Source of the DNA: Candidatus Ruthturnera sp. Tsphm01
Lineage (GTDB): Bacteria > Pseudomonadota > Gammaproteobacteria > PS1 > Pseudothioglobaceae
Reading direction: 5' to 3'
Length of the DNA: 64,000 nt
NCBI GenBank assembly: GCA_030142985.1
Contig: CP125320.1
Coordinates: forward strand, 935,639 to 999,638
Every line of letters begins with the position of its first letter. Positions within the stretch are counted from its first letter, which is position 1. Below the pieces are notes generated by a model. The model saw nothing but the letters and a program-made list of their open reading frames with translations. It searched no databases and was not told where the DNA came from. Position numbers and translations under genes: made by a program. This document shows positions 35,244 through 46,009 of this stretch, piece after piece.

Positions 35244-37310
35244 TCAAGTGTTTCCATATTGGCTTTTATCATCAATAATCCAACGAGTAATAAGTGCTTG
35301 TTGTTTATCTTTGTTTAATTTTAAGAATCGCTCTGAGTAAAAACGCACTTGTTTGAGTAAATATTGATCACGCACAATATTGGCAATTTTCATATTAGTG
35401 ATGCCTGCTTGCTGTGTGCCTAAAATTTCGCCAGGACCACGAAGTTCTAGGTCTTTTTGTGCAATTTTAAAGCCATCATTTGTTTGTCTCAGGGTATTAA
35501 GTCGTGTAAACGCACTATGACTAAGTGGTGCCTGATACATTAGAATACAGATACTAGCATCAGTACCTCTCCCTACACGTCCACGTAATTGGTGCAATTG
35601 TGCAAGCCCTAGTCTTTCAGAGTTTTCAATGACTATGAGTGACGCATTGGTAACATTAACACCCACTTCAATAACTGTAGTGGCAACTAAAACATCAATC
35701 TCGCCTTTTAAAAATTGTGCCATGATGGCAGATTTTTCATCCTTATGTATCTTCCCATGAATCAGCACCACGGTTAACTTATCTAGATTTTCTTGTAGAT
35801 AATAATGGGTATTAGTAGCAGATTCAGCGCGGAGTGCTTCTGATTCTTCAATCAGTGTACATACCCAATACACCTGATTGCCAGTACTGCAAACTTGTTT
35901 GATTTTTTCAATCACTTTGTCCTTTTTATCATTACCAAGTGCAATGGTGTTGGTTGGTGTTCTACCAGGGGGTAATTCATCAATTATTGAGCAGTCTAAA
36001 TCTGCATAGGCACTCATGGTTAATGACCTTGGAATAGGGGTTGCAGTCATGACCAGTTGATGAGGCGTGTTGTGCGCTTTTTGTGCAAGAGATAAGCGCT
36101 GATGCACACCGAATTTGTGTTGTTCGTCAATAATCACCAAGCCTAATTTATCAAAAACAACCTGGGCTTGGAACAGTGCATGGGTACCAATGATAATTTT
36201 TGCTTCACCAGAGTTAATTTTTTCAAGTTGTTCGAGTCTTTGTATTGTACTTTGTGAGCCAGTTAAAAACGCAATATCAATACCCAAAGGGGTTAAATAA
36301 TTTGAAAATCCCTGTAAATGCTGCGTAGCAAGTATTTCAGTAGGCGCCATAATGGTTGCTTGAAAGCCATTCTCGATTGCTTGCAAACAAGCAAATACGG
36401 CCACAATAGTCTTTCCTGAGCCTACATCACCTTGCAACAGCCTAAGCATTGGATGGTTCGATGCAAGATCTGAATTGATTTCATCAATGCTACGCTGTTG
36501 CGCCTTCGTTAGTTGAAACTCTAAGACCTTTAATATTTTTTTGGCTAAGGTGCTTTTAATTTTAAATGTATTAGATTTTTTAGATTTACGTTTATCCTTA
36601 AGTTGGAGCAAACTAAGTCGTTGTGCGCATAGTTCTTCAATAATCAGGCGTTGCTGTGAAAGGTGTTTAAAATTAGCGATTTTTTCGATATTATCATCAA
36701 CTTTAGGATGATGTAACGTATTCAAAGCCTGCCTAAGGGTAGGCATAGAATTGTTGATTAGATTCTTAAAATTATCAAGTAAGTCTGATTGTTGTAAGGC
36801 CTCTAATGCAATATCAATCCATTTTTTCATTTGTGTTTGGTGAATATTGGCAGTTAATGAATAGATAGGACTGAGTGTTTTTTCTAACAAATGGGGCTGC
36901 CCTTTAGAAATTAATCGATATTCAGGGTGGTGCATTTCTAAGCCATTTTTGCCAATTTTTATCTCACCAAAGCATTGGATGATATCGCCACGAATAAAGT
37001 TTTGTTTTTGATATTGATTAAAATGAAAAAATCGGAGTAATAAGCCTTGGTGACCAGTATCAGATAAATAGCATAACAATTGTTTTTGACGGGTTGATAC
37101 CTGCTCAACACGTTTTATGCTTAACTGAACTAACACCTCATCACCCACTTGAGCTTGATTTAGTTTGACTAGTTTAGTTTTGTCTTGATAGCGTATTGGC
37201 AGGTGAAGCAACAAATGCTCTAAATTGAAAATACCAAGGGTATTTAGTTTTTGTTGTGCTTTTGGACCTAGTCCATTTAATACAATGATTGGGTCAGATA
37301 ACTGATGCAT
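35244..37310 (-). CDS. recG: ATP-dependent DNA helicase RecG
   Basis: 688 residues, normal length. The N-terminal wedge/OB part includes LLHLPIRYQDKTKL; helicase motifs are LLQGDVGSGKTIVAVFA (I), IIGTHALFQ (Ia/Ib), VIIDEQHKFGVHQR (II), MTATPIPRS (III) and ERLGLAQLHQLRGRVGRG (VI). It remodels stalled replication forks and D-loops. Lies 31 bp upstream-to-downstream of ubiC in one direction; ridA precedes it. Confidence 0.97.
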   Translation of the reverse strand: MHQLSDPIIVLNGLGPKAQQKLNTLGIFNLEHLLLHLPIRYQDKTKLVKLNQAQVGDEVLVQLSIKRVEQVSTRQKQLLCYLSDTGHQGLLLRFFHFNQYQKQNFIRGDIIQCFGEIKIGKNGLEMHHPEYRLISKGQPHLLEKTLSPIYSLTANIHQTQMKKWIDIALEALQQSDLLDNFKNLINNSMPTLRQALNTLHHPKVDDNIEKIANFKHLSQQRLIIEELCAQRLSLLQLKDKRKSKKSNTFKIKSTLAKKILKVLEFQLTKAQQRSIDEINSDLASNHPMLRLLQGDVGSGKTIVAVFACLQAIENGFQATIMAPTEILATQHLQGFSNYLTPLGIDIAFLTGSQSTIQRLEQLEKINSGEAKIIIGTHALFQAQVVFDKLGLVIIDEQHKFGVHQRLSLAQKAHNTPHQLVMTATPIPRSLTMSAYADLDCSIIDELPPGRTPTNTIALGNDKKDKVIEKIKQVCSTGNQVYWVCTLIEESEALRAESATNTHYYLQENLDKLTVVLIHGKIHKDEKSAIMAQFLKGEIDVLVATTVIEVGVNVTNASLIVIENSERLGLAQLHQLRGRVGRGTDASICILMYQAPLSHSAFTRLNTLRQTNDGFKIAQKDLELRGPGEILGTQQAGITNMKIANIVRDQYLLKQVRFYSERFLKLNKDKQQALITRWIIDDKSQYGNT

Positions 37311-37387
37311 AAATAGGCGAAGTTTTATCTAAAAGAACCATCAGGGTTGTATTAAGTTATTTGAAAAAATTGCATTCTATGCTCCAT

Positions 37388-37795
37388 TTAGTAGGTTTTA
37401 TTACAAGACTCTATCACCATAATTCCATCTATTTCTACCATTGAGCCTTTGGGCAATTCATTAACACCAACCACTGCACGCGCGGGATAAGGCTCATCAA
37501 AATAGCCGGACATAATTTCATTAACTTTTGTAAAATTGTTAAGGTCGGTGAGATAGATATTAAGTTTGACAATATTTTTTAAGTTGCCATTGGATTTTTG
37601 ACAAACAGCAATTAGATTTTTAAAAACTTGATTAATTTGTTCGTTGATATCGCCACTGATTATCTCCATTGTTTCTGGTATTAGGGGGATTTGTCCAGAT
37701 AAATAAATGCTAGAGCCGCCAGTAACGCATACTGCCTGAGAGTAAGTGCCAATTGCTTTAGGAGCTTTGCTGGTTGAAATAATATGTTTTTTCAT
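37388..37795 (-). CDS. ridA: RidA-family enamine/imine deaminase
   Basis: 135 residues. APKAIGTYSQAV at the start, YLSGQIPLIP, and the signature region YPARAVVGVNELPKGSMVEID with the conserved Arg and Glu that hold the substrate carboxylate. It detoxifies reactive 2-aminoacrylate-type enamines from PLP enzymes. A few residues longer at the C-terminus than usual. First gene of the minus-strand run down to bax. Confidence 0.93.
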   Translation of the reverse strand: MKKHIISTSKAPKAIGTYSQAVCVTGGSSIYLSGQIPLIPETMEIISGDINEQINQVFKNLIAVCQKSNGNLKNIVKLNIYLTDLNNFTKVNEIMSGYFDEPYPARAVVGVNELPKGSMVEIDGIMVIESCNKTY

Positions 37796-38051
37796 GATAA
37801 GATACCTAAGTTAATAAAATCTGTCATTACGTCTATTTTAAAAAATATAATGCTAAATATTGCCACTTAGTTTTTTTAGACAAAAAATATAGCACTGGAT
37901 AATCTGATATAACCAACCCTAGTTAGCATAATACTCATTAAATAATAAGTATTAAAAAGTATCCTAAGTTAATATACCGTATATGCCCTTTATTAATATA
38001 AAATATTCTATTAGTTATGGCGTTACAAAAGAACAACTAGACAAAAAATAA

Positions 38052-38780
38052 ATGAATAAAGTTAATATTGTATGTATGAAGTGGGGTGATAAGTTTCCTG
38101 CTGATTACGTTAATCGGCTCTTTGGTATGGTTTCTCGTCACCTTTCTATACCATTTCGATTTGTGTGTTTCACTGAAAATAGTATAGACATACGAGGCGA
38201 AGTAGAAATACAAGATTTACCAGAGTTAAATTTACCACCTGGATTGCCAGAAAGAGGTTGGCGAAAATTAACTGTATTTAAAAAAGATTTTGGTGGCTTA
38301 TATGGACCTACCTTATTTCTAGATTTAGACATAGTAGTAGTTGGAAGTTTAGATGTATTTTTTACTTATCCTGGTGATTTTCTAATTGCCCATGATAAGA
38401 AAAATCCAAAAAAAACAGAGGGTAACTCATCAATATTTAGGTTTGGAATTGGGCAACATTCAGAAATTTTAAGCCATTTTGAACAAAATTTCGAATTAGT
38501 GAAAAATGAAGTACGCCATGAACAGGCGTACTTATCACGTGAAATGCACAAACAAGGCAAATTGAGATATTGGCCAGATGAATGGGTGCCAAGCTTCAAG
38601 TATCGCTGTTGCCCCTCTTGGATAAAGTCTTGGTTTCAAGCGCCTTCTATACCCAAAGGTGCAAAAGTCATTCTATTCCACGGCTTACCTAATCCACCCG
38701 AAGCAATTATTGGACGTAGTGGAAAATGGTATCGACACATCCAGCCATCGCCTTGGATTGAAAAATATTGGAAAATCTAA
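38052..38780 (+). CDS. Putative glycosyltransferase (nucleotide-sugar transferase fold)
   Basis: 242 residues, soluble. The DxD metal/nucleotide motif lies in TLFLDLDIVVVGSLD near residue 95, with RFVCFTEN upstream, as in GT8-like enzymes; FHGLPNPPE near the end may hold the metal-binding His. Sugar donor and acceptor are unknown. It is the first of three consecutive sugar-transfer genes (1-bp overlap with the next) and probably decorates LPS or a surface glycan. The 255-bp spacer before it shows nothing I can identify. Confidence 0.75.
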   Translation: MNKVNIVCMKWGDKFPADYVNRLFGMVSRHLSIPFRFVCFTENSIDIRGEVEIQDLPELNLPPGLPERGWRKLTVFKKDFGGLYGPTLFLDLDIVVVGSLDVFFTYPGDFLIAHDKKNPKKTEGNSSIFRFGIGQHSEILSHFEQNFELVKNEVRHEQAYLSREMHKQGKLRYWPDEWVPSFKYRCCPSWIKSWFQAPSIPKGAKVILFHGLPNPPEAIIGRSGKWYRHIQPSPWIEKYWKI

Positions 38781-39514
38781 TGAACGCTACAAAAATTCCT
38801 ATTTATGTTATCAATTTAGATAGAAGCCCCAACAGGCTATCTTATATAAGCAAGCAATTATCTAAATTAAAGATGTCATTTGAAAGAATGGTCGCAATTG
38901 ATGGTCACCAAATTCAACCCCAAACATTACAATCTTACCAACAACAATCAAAGCGCTCATGGATTCATTATGCAACTTTATCTGCAGGAGAAGTTGGCTG
39001 CACCCTTAGTTGGCACAACGCTTGGCGGGCAGTATCAAACCATAACTCTAAAGCATGTGTTGTATTAGAGGATGATGTTAAAATACATGATAACTTTAAG
39101 AATGTAATTGAAATTTTATTTAAACATTTAGATGAAAATATTGTGATTGATTTGTCTGGCAAAAAAGGCATGATAGAAAAACAAAGAAAAAACATTAATG
39201 GTGTTGTGCTTATTCGTTATCAAACGCCGCCACTTAAAAACCAAGGTGCTATTTATGGCAAATTGGCTACCCAAGTTTTTTTAAACAAAATTCAAAATTT
39301 TAAAACACCAGTTGATACATTGCAACAAATGCTCTGGCTTCATAATGTACAAACTTGGAGTTTAGATAAAGGTTGTATCTCTCACCAAGATTTTGAAGTA
39401 GGTGGCTCGACAATTTCAACCAAGAAAAAGAAATTATCAACAAAAATAAAAAATGAACTAAGCCGTCCTTTATGGAGAATGTGGATTGTTATTAGGAATC
39501 TTTTGTCAAATTAA
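38780..39514 (+). CDS. Glycosyltransferase family 25 (LPS sugar transfer)
   Basis: 244 residues from ATG 38,780, which overlaps the previous stop (TAATG). IPIYVINLDRSPNRLSYISK is the family start, AGEVGCTLSWHNAWRAV follows, and VVLEDDVKIHDNF carries the EDD motif. GT25 enzymes add galactose or related sugars to LPS core. The following gene is a divergent paralogue. Confidence 0.9.
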   Translation: MNATKIPIYVINLDRSPNRLSYISKQLSKLKMSFERMVAIDGHQIQPQTLQSYQQQSKRSWIHYATLSAGEVGCTLSWHNAWRAVSNHNSKACVVLEDDVKIHDNFKNVIEILFKHLDENIVIDLSGKKGMIEKQRKNINGVVLIRYQTPPLKNQGAIYGKLATQVFLNKIQNFKTPVDTLQQMLWLHNVQTWSLDKGCISHQDFEVGGSTISTKKKKLSTKIKNELSRPLWRMWIVIRNLLSN

Positions 39515-39515
39515 C

Positions 39516-40301
39516 ATGGATATTTTTGTTATCAATCTAGCAAGTTCAATCAAACGACGAGAATTTCAAGAACGGCAATTATCTAAATTAAAGTTAGCCT
39601 ACCAAATAATTAGCGCTGTATCTACCAAGGATATTGATAATAATACCTACAAAAAGCATTACCATGACTGGCAAAGACCTCTGCAAAAAACTGAAGTTGC
39701 CTGTTATTTTTCACATCAAAAATTATGGTCAAAAATTATTAAAAACAATCAAGCAGCTTTAATTTTAGAAGATGATGCATTATTATCAAAACATACTCCC
39801 AGCATATTGGAAGAATTAGAAAAATATACCAATTTTGATATGGTTAATTTAGAAGTGTTCTCCAATAGTAGTAAAAAATATGTAGCGAAAAAATCTCAGC
39901 CAATCAATAGTCACAAACTATTGCGATTATATCGACATAGGCTGGGTGCTGGTGCTTATATATTGTATCCAAGTGGTGCTAAAAAGTTATTGCAATATCA
40001 GCAAAAAAATGGTATCGCCCCAGCAGATGTGCATTTGAGCGATTGCCCAACCTTCTTACGTTATCAAATAGAACCAGCTTGTGCAGTGCAATTAATGTTT
40101 TGTCAAGAATATGGAATTAAAACACACGGCGTGGCAATTAGTCAATCAAGCATTGAGCATGGAAATGATAAAGCAAACCACACCTTTGTTTTTGGAATAA
40201 AAAAAATAGTTGGACGGGTAAAATTAGGATTGCTTAAATTAGGTTTCATCTTTAAGGCAGAGAAACGTTATATTGAATTAAACAACAAAGATTTTGAATA
40301 A
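39516..40301 (+). CDS. Glycosyltransferase family 25, second copy
   Basis: 261 residues from ATG 39,516, 1 bp after the previous stop. MDIFVINLASSIKRREFQER, EVACYFSHQKLWSKI and ALILEDDALLSKH are the GT25 hallmarks; GAGAYILYPSGAKKLL follows. It is a paralogue of the upstream gene and probably acts in the same glycan. The downstream cluster members are broken. Confidence 0.9.
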   Translation: MDIFVINLASSIKRREFQERQLSKLKLAYQIISAVSTKDIDNNTYKKHYHDWQRPLQKTEVACYFSHQKLWSKIIKNNQAALILEDDALLSKHTPSILEELEKYTNFDMVNLEVFSNSSKKYVAKKSQPINSHKLLRLYRHRLGAGAYILYPSGAKKLLQYQQKNGIAPADVHLSDCPTFLRYQIEPACAVQLMFCQEYGIKTHGVAISQSSIEHGNDKANHTFVFGIKKIVGRVKLGLLKLGFIFKAEKRYIELNNKDFE

Positions 40302-40315
40302 AAGGCTAACTTTTA

Positions 40316-40764
40316 ATAAAAGAAGAATACAATTATTGTTATTCCAACCTTACAAGAATGTGGAGTAGAAATGGTAGTGTTGACACTTTAGCAGAAGGTC
40401 TTATTCAACAAGGATGCACTGTCAATATTGTATTAACACTCAAAAAGTCAATTAAACTTAAATCAAGCAGACAATTTAAAATACATTATTTGAGACCTTT
40501 ACATAATTCATAATTTCTCGTCTTAATTCCAATTTTTGTAAATTTTTTAAAAATATTTTTAAAATTTACTGTATTTTTCCATAAAAACCAAAAAAACACC
40601 CTTGGTATTAATTGGGCAAGGTCATCTTGAGGGCAATATAAGAGTATTGGTTCGAAAACTTAATTTAGAAAATAAGGTTATTTTTTTGGGATTCCAATCC
40701 AATCCCTGCCCTTTCATTAAAAATGCCAAGCTAATGGTCTTTGTCTTCTGATTTTGAAGGACGC
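40316..40764 (+). pseudogene. GT4-family glycosyltransferase, broken and interrupted by an IS5 end
   Basis: The N-part reads NTIIVIPTLQECGVEMVV and, after a frameshift, LAEGLIQQGCTVNIVLTLKK. The C-part reads LVLIGQGHLEGNIRVLVRKL, NKVIFLGFQSNPCPFIKNA and, after a further frameshift, SSDFEGR, the classical GT4 donor-binding region. Roughly 150 central residues are missing and replaced by about 112 bp of IS5 terminus. No functional product. Confidence 0.85.
40492..40603. mobile_element. Terminal fragment of the IS5-family element
   Basis: It starts GAGACCTTTACATAATTCAT and follows the non-coding 3' end of the IS5 copies for about 110 bp with scattered changes. The rest of the element is gone, presumably by a deletion that also took the middle of the glycosyltransferase gene. 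Confidence 0.85.
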
Positions 40765-40934
40765 TGTTTAAATGGATTTATTTTATCTGTGAAAACGGTA
40801 TAAATACCCATTAGCATAAATAATAATAAAATAAAATCACCTAATATCTTGAGATTTAGAATGCCAATTGTAAATAAAAATAGCAGTGTATTAACAATAT
40901 TTGAATAAGTAATCGGCAATCTCATGAAGCGCAT
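40731..40934 (-). pseudogene. Short membrane protein, perhaps the N-terminus of an O-antigen ligase/polymerase
   Basis: 67 codons. Two hydrophobic segments (NTLLFLFTIGIL and GDFILLLFMLMGIYTVF, about residues 14-50) resemble the first helices of Wzy/WaaL proteins. The last ten or so codons are antisense to the GT4 remnant, so the true gene probably ended elsewhere. Its setting next to sugar-transfer genes supports a surface-polysaccharide role, but the family assignment is a guess. Confidence 0.4.
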
Positions 40935-40966
40935 TCTACATTTATATTGACTATAATCTGATACTT

Positions 40967-42625
40967 ATGAACAAGGACACTTACACAAACTTTATCCGTA
41001 ACCAAATTGACATGGATTTGGAGCAAAAATTGCATACCTCTATTCAAACGCGCTTCCCACCTGAGCCTAATGGTTATTTACATATTGGACATGCTAAATC
41101 GATTTGTCTAAATTTTGGTTTAGCAAAAGACTATAAAGGACAATGTAATTTACGATTTGACGACACCAATCCTGCCAAAGAGAATATTGAGTTTATAGAT
41201 GTCATCAAAGCAGATATCAAATGGCTTGGGTTTGCGTGGGATGGTGGTATTAAGTATAGTTCTCATTATTTTGACCAATTTTATAGGTGTGCCATTGAGC
41301 TTATTAATAAAAACCTAGCTTACGTTTGCTTTTTAGATGCGGATGAAACTCGCACCTACAGAGGCACCTTAAAAGAAGCTGGAGAAAATAGCCCTTATCG
41401 AGATACATCAATTGCAGAAAATCTAGAATTACTTGCAAAAATGAAAGCAGGTAAATTTTCAGAAGGTGAGTGTGTACTGCGTGCCAAAATTGATATGAGT
41501 AGTTCGTTTATGTGTATGCGAGACCCAACTTTATACCGAATTCGCTTTGACAAACACCACCAAACTGGCAATCAATGGCGCATTTATCCTATGTATGATT
41601 TTGCCCATTGTATTAGTGATGCAATTGAGGAAGTGACCCACTCTATATGTACGTTAGAATTCCAAGATAACCGCCGCCTATATGATTGGATACTAGAGAA
41701 TTTAAATGATTTTAATAGGCCTAATCGTCCACATCAGTATGAATTTTCACGACTGAATTTAGAATATACAGTAATGTCAAAACGTAAATTACAAAAATTG
41801 GTTGAAGATGAGTTAGTATCTGGCTGGGATGATCCGCGCATGCCCACACTTTCAGGACTTCGTCGTCGTGGCTATACAGCAGCCAGTATTCGTAATTTTA
41901 TCAATCAAATTGGCATTTCTAAAGTAGATAGTATGACTGATATAGCAATCTTAGAAGCTGCTATACGTGATGATTTGAATATTAGAGCGCCACGTACAAT
42001 GGGTGTGATTAATCCAATACGTGTTATTATTGAAAATTACCCTGAAGACAAAATTGAAACCCTAAAAGCCCATATTCATCCACAAAATGAGGCGATGGGC
42101 AAACGTGATATATTCTTCTCTCGTGAATTATATATTGACAGGGCGGATTTTAAAGAAACAGTGCCTAATAAAAAATTTAAACGATTGGCAGTTAATAAGG
42201 AGGTGCGCCTACGATCTGCTTATGTCATTAATGCCACTACTTTTGATACCGATTTTGATGGCAATATTACCACCGTATATGCAACATACGACTCTGACAC
42301 ATTAGGAAAAAACCCTGCAGATGGTCGCAAAGTTAAAGGCGTCATTCATTTTGTTGAAGCTACCAAAGCACTCAAAGCAGAATTTAGACTATATGAACGA
42401 TTATTTACACTTGAAAACCCTGGAAAAAACGACCACTTTGAGCAATTACTCAACCCGCAATCATTAATCACCACTTATGGTGTAGTAGAGCCTAATATGG
42501 CTAGTAGCAAACCTGAATTTGCTTATCAGTTTGAACGTGAGGGATATTTTTGTCGGGATAATCAAAACAATCAAACACTGATTTTTAATAAAACAGTAGG
42601 TTTGCGTGATACTTGGAGTAATTAA
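40967..42625 (+). CDS. glnS: Glutaminyl-tRNA synthetase
   Basis: 552 residues, class I synthetase. HIGH motif in [18 protein letters not shown] (about 31-48), the MSK motif in [12 protein letters not shown] near 270, and the GlnRS anticodon-binding beta-barrels at the C-terminus (ending with RDTWSN). It charges tRNA-Gln directly. Single gene between the decayed sugar cluster and surE. Confidence 0.97.
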   Translation: MNKDTYTNFIRNQIDMDLEQKLHTSIQTRFPPEPNGYLHIGHAKSICLNFGLAKDYKGQCNLRFDDTNPAKENIEFIDVIKADIKWLGFAWDGGIKYSSHYFDQFYRCAIELINKNLAYVCFLDADETRTYRGTLKEAGENSPYRDTSIAENLELLAKMKAGKFSEGECVLRAKIDMSSSFMCMRDPTLYRIRFDKHHQTGNQWRIYPMYDFAHCISDAIEEVTHSICTLEFQDNRRLYDWILENLNDFNRPNRPHQYEFSRLNLEYTVMSKRKLQKLVEDELVSGWDDPRMPTLSGLRRRGYTAASIRNFINQIGISKVDSMTDIAILEAAIRDDLNIRAPRTMGVINPIRVIIENYPEDKIETLKAHIHPQNEAMGKRDIFFSRELYIDRADFKETVPNKKFKRLAVNKEVRLRSAYVINATTFDTDFDGNITTVYATYDSDTLGKNPADGRKVKGVIHFVEATKALKAEFRLYERLFTLENPGKNDHFEQLLNPQSLITTYGVVEPNMASSKPEFAYQFEREGYFCRDNQNNQTLIFNKTVGLRDTWSN

Positions 42626-42712
42626 TTTCAGTATTTATTTATATACCTCTTAAAAAACCACAACAAAAATATCTAGCAATACTAAAATCAACCAAACAAA
42701 TAAAATTTGTCA

Positions 42713-43456
42713 TTATTTGATTTTATTTAGCCATGTTGATACCGTATCAATTTCGTTATATTTAGTCAAATCAATTTGCAAAGGGGTAACTGATACATAG
42801 TTATTAGCAATGGCGTGGAAATCTGTTCCCACGCCATTATCGGCCTCTTTACCATTTTCACCAATCCAATAAAGGCTTGGGTCGTCTTTATCAGCAATAC
42901 TTTGCTCCGACATATGGCGCTTTCCTAGACGTGTTGTTTGAAATCCTTTAATATCTTTAAAAGGCACATCTGGTACATTAACATTCAACACAGTATCGTG
43001 TGATAACTGAGCGTGAGATATCTGGCTAATTAATTGCTTGGCAATAATACCCGCTGTCTCAAAATTCTGACCTTCCCAGCTTGCTAATGATATTGCCACT
43101 GATGGCAAGCCTAGAAATCGTCCTTCTATCGCGCCAGCAACTGTACCTGAATAAATCACATCATCACCTAAATTAGCACCAAAGTTAATGCCTGTTATCA
43201 CTAAATCAATCTTTTGTTGTAAAAAACCACACAATGCTAAATGTACACAATCACTTGGTGTTGCATCAATACTATAAACATTATTTGATATTTTGATTGG
43301 CTTTAAAGGTTTGTCCAATGTCAGTGAACTACTAGCAGCTGATTTGTTCTCACTAGGCGCAACAACAATAACCTCATACACTTGCGCTAAAGACTTAGCA
43401 AGTTGTACAATACCTTGGGCTTGATAGCCATCGTCATTACTAATTAAAATCTTCAC
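42713..43456 (-). CDS. surE: 5'/3'-nucleotidase SurE
   Basis: 247 residues. MKILISNDDGYQAQGI carries the metal-binding Asp pair at 8-9, followed by APSENKSAASSSLTL and GINFGANLGDDVIYSGTVAGA. It removes phosphate from nucleoside monophosphates, with a stress/stationary-phase role. Downstream of clpA by 22 bp in the same direction. Confidence 0.96.
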   Translation of the reverse strand: MKILISNDDGYQAQGIVQLAKSLAQVYEVIVVAPSENKSAASSSLTLDKPLKPIKISNNVYSIDATPSDCVHLALCGFLQQKIDLVITGINFGANLGDDVIYSGTVAGAIEGRFLGLPSVAISLASWEGQNFETAGIIAKQLISQISHAQLSHDTVLNVNVPDVPFKDIKGFQTTRLGKRHMSEQSIADKDDPSLYWIGENGKEADNGVGTDFHAIANNYVSVTPLQIDLTKYNEIDTVSTWLNKIK

Positions 43457-43478
43457 CTTTAATTAAAAAACTTTTGTG

Positions 43479-45701
43479 TCACGATTGTATTGTAAGGGTA
43501 ATTTTATCTTTTTTAACACCAACTTTTACCAAGCCGCCCTTGGTTAATTCACCAAACAATAGCTCATCTGCTAACGGCTTTCGGACTTCTTTCTCAATTA
43601 GGCGTGCCATAGGTCGTGCACCCATCTTAGCATCATAACCATGTTTTGCGAACCATGCTCTAGCGGCATCAGATACAGTTAAAGAAACTTGTTTATTTTC
43701 TAATGCCTCTTCCAATTCAAACAAAAACTTGTTTACCACATAAACAATTGTTTGCTTGTTAAGTGCATTAAAATAAATAACTTCTGATAGGCGGTTTCTA
43801 AATTCTGGTGTGAATAATTTCTTCAATTCAGTTTCATAATCCAATGAATGGTCTTGTTCATTAAAACCCATTGACGTACGTTGAATACTTTGTGCGCCAG
43901 CATTTGATGTCATTACCAGAATCACATTTCTAAAGTCAACCTCTCGACCGTTAGCATCAGTTATCTTGCCGTTGTCCATGATTTGCAGTAATAGATTAAA
44001 AATATCCATGTGGGCTTTTTCAATTTCATCAAGCAATAATACAGCATACGGATTGGCATTAACTGCTTCAGTCAGTAAACCACCTTCATCATAACCTACA
44101 TAGCCTGGTGGTGAGCCAATGAGTTTGGAAATTGAATGACGCTCTCCATATTCGCTCATATCAAAACGTAACAACTTAACACCCATAATTCGAGCTAGTT
44201 GTCTACAAATTTCTGTCTTACCTACACCTGTTGGACCTGCAAAGAGAAAAGACCCCATTGGCTTATCAACTTGTGCTAAACCCGAACGTGACATTTTAAT
44301 CGCCGTAGAGAGGCTGTTCAGTGCACAATCTTGTCCAAACACACTTAATCTAAGTTCTGATTCTAGGTTTTTAAGTAAAGATTTGTCGTCATTAGTCACT
44401 TGTTTAGATGGAATGCGCGCCAATTTGGCAATAATATTTTCAATATCACCCACACCAATATTAATCTTACGTTTTGATTTAGGCTGAATTTGTTGATAAG
44501 CACCTGCTTCGTCAATCACATCTATGGCTTTATCTGGTAAACGGCGATCATTCATATAACGATGAGACAATTCAGCGGCAGAACTTAATGCTGCTGCTGA
44601 ATATTTAACCTTATGATGATTTTGGTAATATTTTTTAAGACCTTGCAAAATTTTGATAGTATCTGTTACTGAAGGCTCATCAATATCAATTTTTTGAAAA
44701 CGACGCGACAGCGCATGATCTTTTTCGAACACTTTTCGATATTCTTCATAAGTGGTTGACCCCATACATCTAAGTGTGCCATCAGCCAAGGCGGGCTTTA
44801 ACAAATTAGAGGCGTCTAATGAACCGCCAGAAACACTACCTGCGCCAATTAATGTATGAATTTCATCAATAAACAAAATAGCTTGAGGAATTTTTTCCAA
44901 ATCTGTGAGTACTGCTTTAAGGCGTTTTTCAAAATCACCTCGATATTTTGTACCTGCAATAAGCACGCCAATATCTAGTGAATAAATACTGGCTTTCTTT
45001 AAAACATCTGGCACTTTTCCTTCAACAATTTTCAGTGCAATGCCTTGTGCAATAGCTGTTTTACCAACACCAGCAAGACCGATAAACAAAGGGTTGTTTT
45101 TACGACGCCTAGACAACACTTGAACTGTGCGAATAATTTCCTCCTCTCTACCAAGTAAGGGGTCTATTTTCCCAGATTTAGCTTTTTCACATAGATTTAT
45201 TGTATAAGTTTCCAATAAGGATTGCTTGGGTTTTTTCTTATCTAATTCAATTTTTGGATCACTTACAATAGATTCTGGTGCTCTATTTAAAATGCCTTCC
45301 ATGGCATCTAAGCGTGAAATATTATTAAGTTTTAGTAAATAGACTGCATGAGATTCCTTTTCAGAAAAAATACTCACCAGTACATTCATCGCATATACCG
45401 TATTTCTTTGCGCAGATTGTGCCTGATAAACACTGCGCTGTAGAACGCGCTGAAAGCCTACTGTTGGCATAATATCAATATTAGAATCAAGCGCAATAAG
45501 TGGCGTATGTGAGTCAATATAGCCTTCTAATTCATTTTGAAATTCATCAATGTCAATTCGCTTATTTCTTAAAAAAGTGACCACTTCATCAATATTAAGC
45601 AACGCTAAAAGCAAATGCTCAACCGTTACAAATTCCAAGCGATTATTACGCGCTTGAGTCATAATATAATTAATTTCTTGTTGTAATCCTGCTTCAATCA
45701 T
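43479..45701 (-). CDS. clpA: ClpAP unfoldase subunit ClpA
   Basis: 740 residues from ATG 45,701; an upstream in-frame ATG (45,725) overlaps clpS and lacks family similarity. The N-domain [20 protein letters not shown] binds ClpS. AAA-1 has Walker [13 protein letters not shown] near 208; AAA-2 has [13 protein letters not shown] near 490 and [10 protein letters not shown]. The IGF-like ClpP loop and C-terminus [13 protein letters not shown] are present. It lies 7 bp after clpS. ClpP is encoded at 19,785. Confidence 0.97.
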   Translation of the reverse strand: MIEAGLQQEINYIMTQARNNRLEFVTVEHLLLALLNIDEVVTFLRNKRIDIDEFQNELEGYIDSHTPLIALDSNIDIMPTVGFQRVLQRSVYQAQSAQRNTVYAMNVLVSIFSEKESHAVYLLKLNNISRLDAMEGILNRAPESIVSDPKIELDKKKPKQSLLETYTINLCEKAKSGKIDPLLGREEEIIRTVQVLSRRRKNNPLFIGLAGVGKTAIAQGIALKIVEGKVPDVLKKASIYSLDIGVLIAGTKYRGDFEKRLKAVLTDLEKIPQAILFIDEIHTLIGAGSVSGGSLDASNLLKPALADGTLRCMGSTTYEEYRKVFEKDHALSRRFQKIDIDEPSVTDTIKILQGLKKYYQNHHKVKYSAAALSSAAELSHRYMNDRRLPDKAIDVIDEAGAYQQIQPKSKRKINIGVGDIENIIAKLARIPSKQVTNDDKSLLKNLESELRLSVFGQDCALNSLSTAIKMSRSGLAQVDKPMGSFLFAGPTGVGKTEICRQLARIMGVKLLRFDMSEYGERHSISKLIGSPPGYVGYDEGGLLTEAVNANPYAVLLLDEIEKAHMDIFNLLLQIMDNGKITDANGREVDFRNVILVMTSNAGAQSIQRTSMGFNEQDHSLDYETELKKLFTPEFRNRLSEVIYFNALNKQTIVYVVNKFLFELEEALENKQVSLTVSDAARAWFAKHGYDAKMGARPMARLIEKEVRKPLADELLFGELTKGGLVKVGVKKDKITLTIQS

Positions 45702-45708
45702 GTTTTTA

Positions 45709-46008
45709 TTATATCTCCAACTCACGCAATATGCACGTTAATGGTTGTTCGTTCTTACGTGCAAATGCTGTCACCTGCGTTACTTTAGTTTGTGCAATAT
45801 CATGCGAAAAAATACCACAAATACCCTCTCCCTCTATGTGAATTTTAAGCATAATTGCTTGGGCTGACTCTTCACTTTTTGCAAAAAATTGCACAAGGAT
45901 ATCAATCACAAATTCCATGGTTGTGTAGTCATCGTTTAGCAGTAATACTTGAAACTTATTTGGTTTTTTTAACTTTGGTTTTGAGGTTTGTGCTAGTGCC
46001 TTTGTCAT
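45709..46008 (-). CDS. clpS: ClpA adaptor protein ClpS
   Basis: 99 residues. FQVLLLNDDYTTMEFVIDIL carries the Asp-Asp N-degron pocket motif and the hydrophobic-residue gate; QAIMLKIHIEGEGICG contains the His used for substrate binding. It delivers N-end-rule substrates to ClpAP. It sits 1 bp after lptG and 7 bp before clpA. Confidence 0.97.
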   Translation of the reverse strand: MTKALAQTSKPKLKKPNKFQVLLLNDDYTTMEFVIDILVQFFAKSEESAQAIMLKIHIEGEGICGIFSHDIAQTKVTQVTAFARKNEQPLTCILRELEI

Positions 46009-46009
46009 A

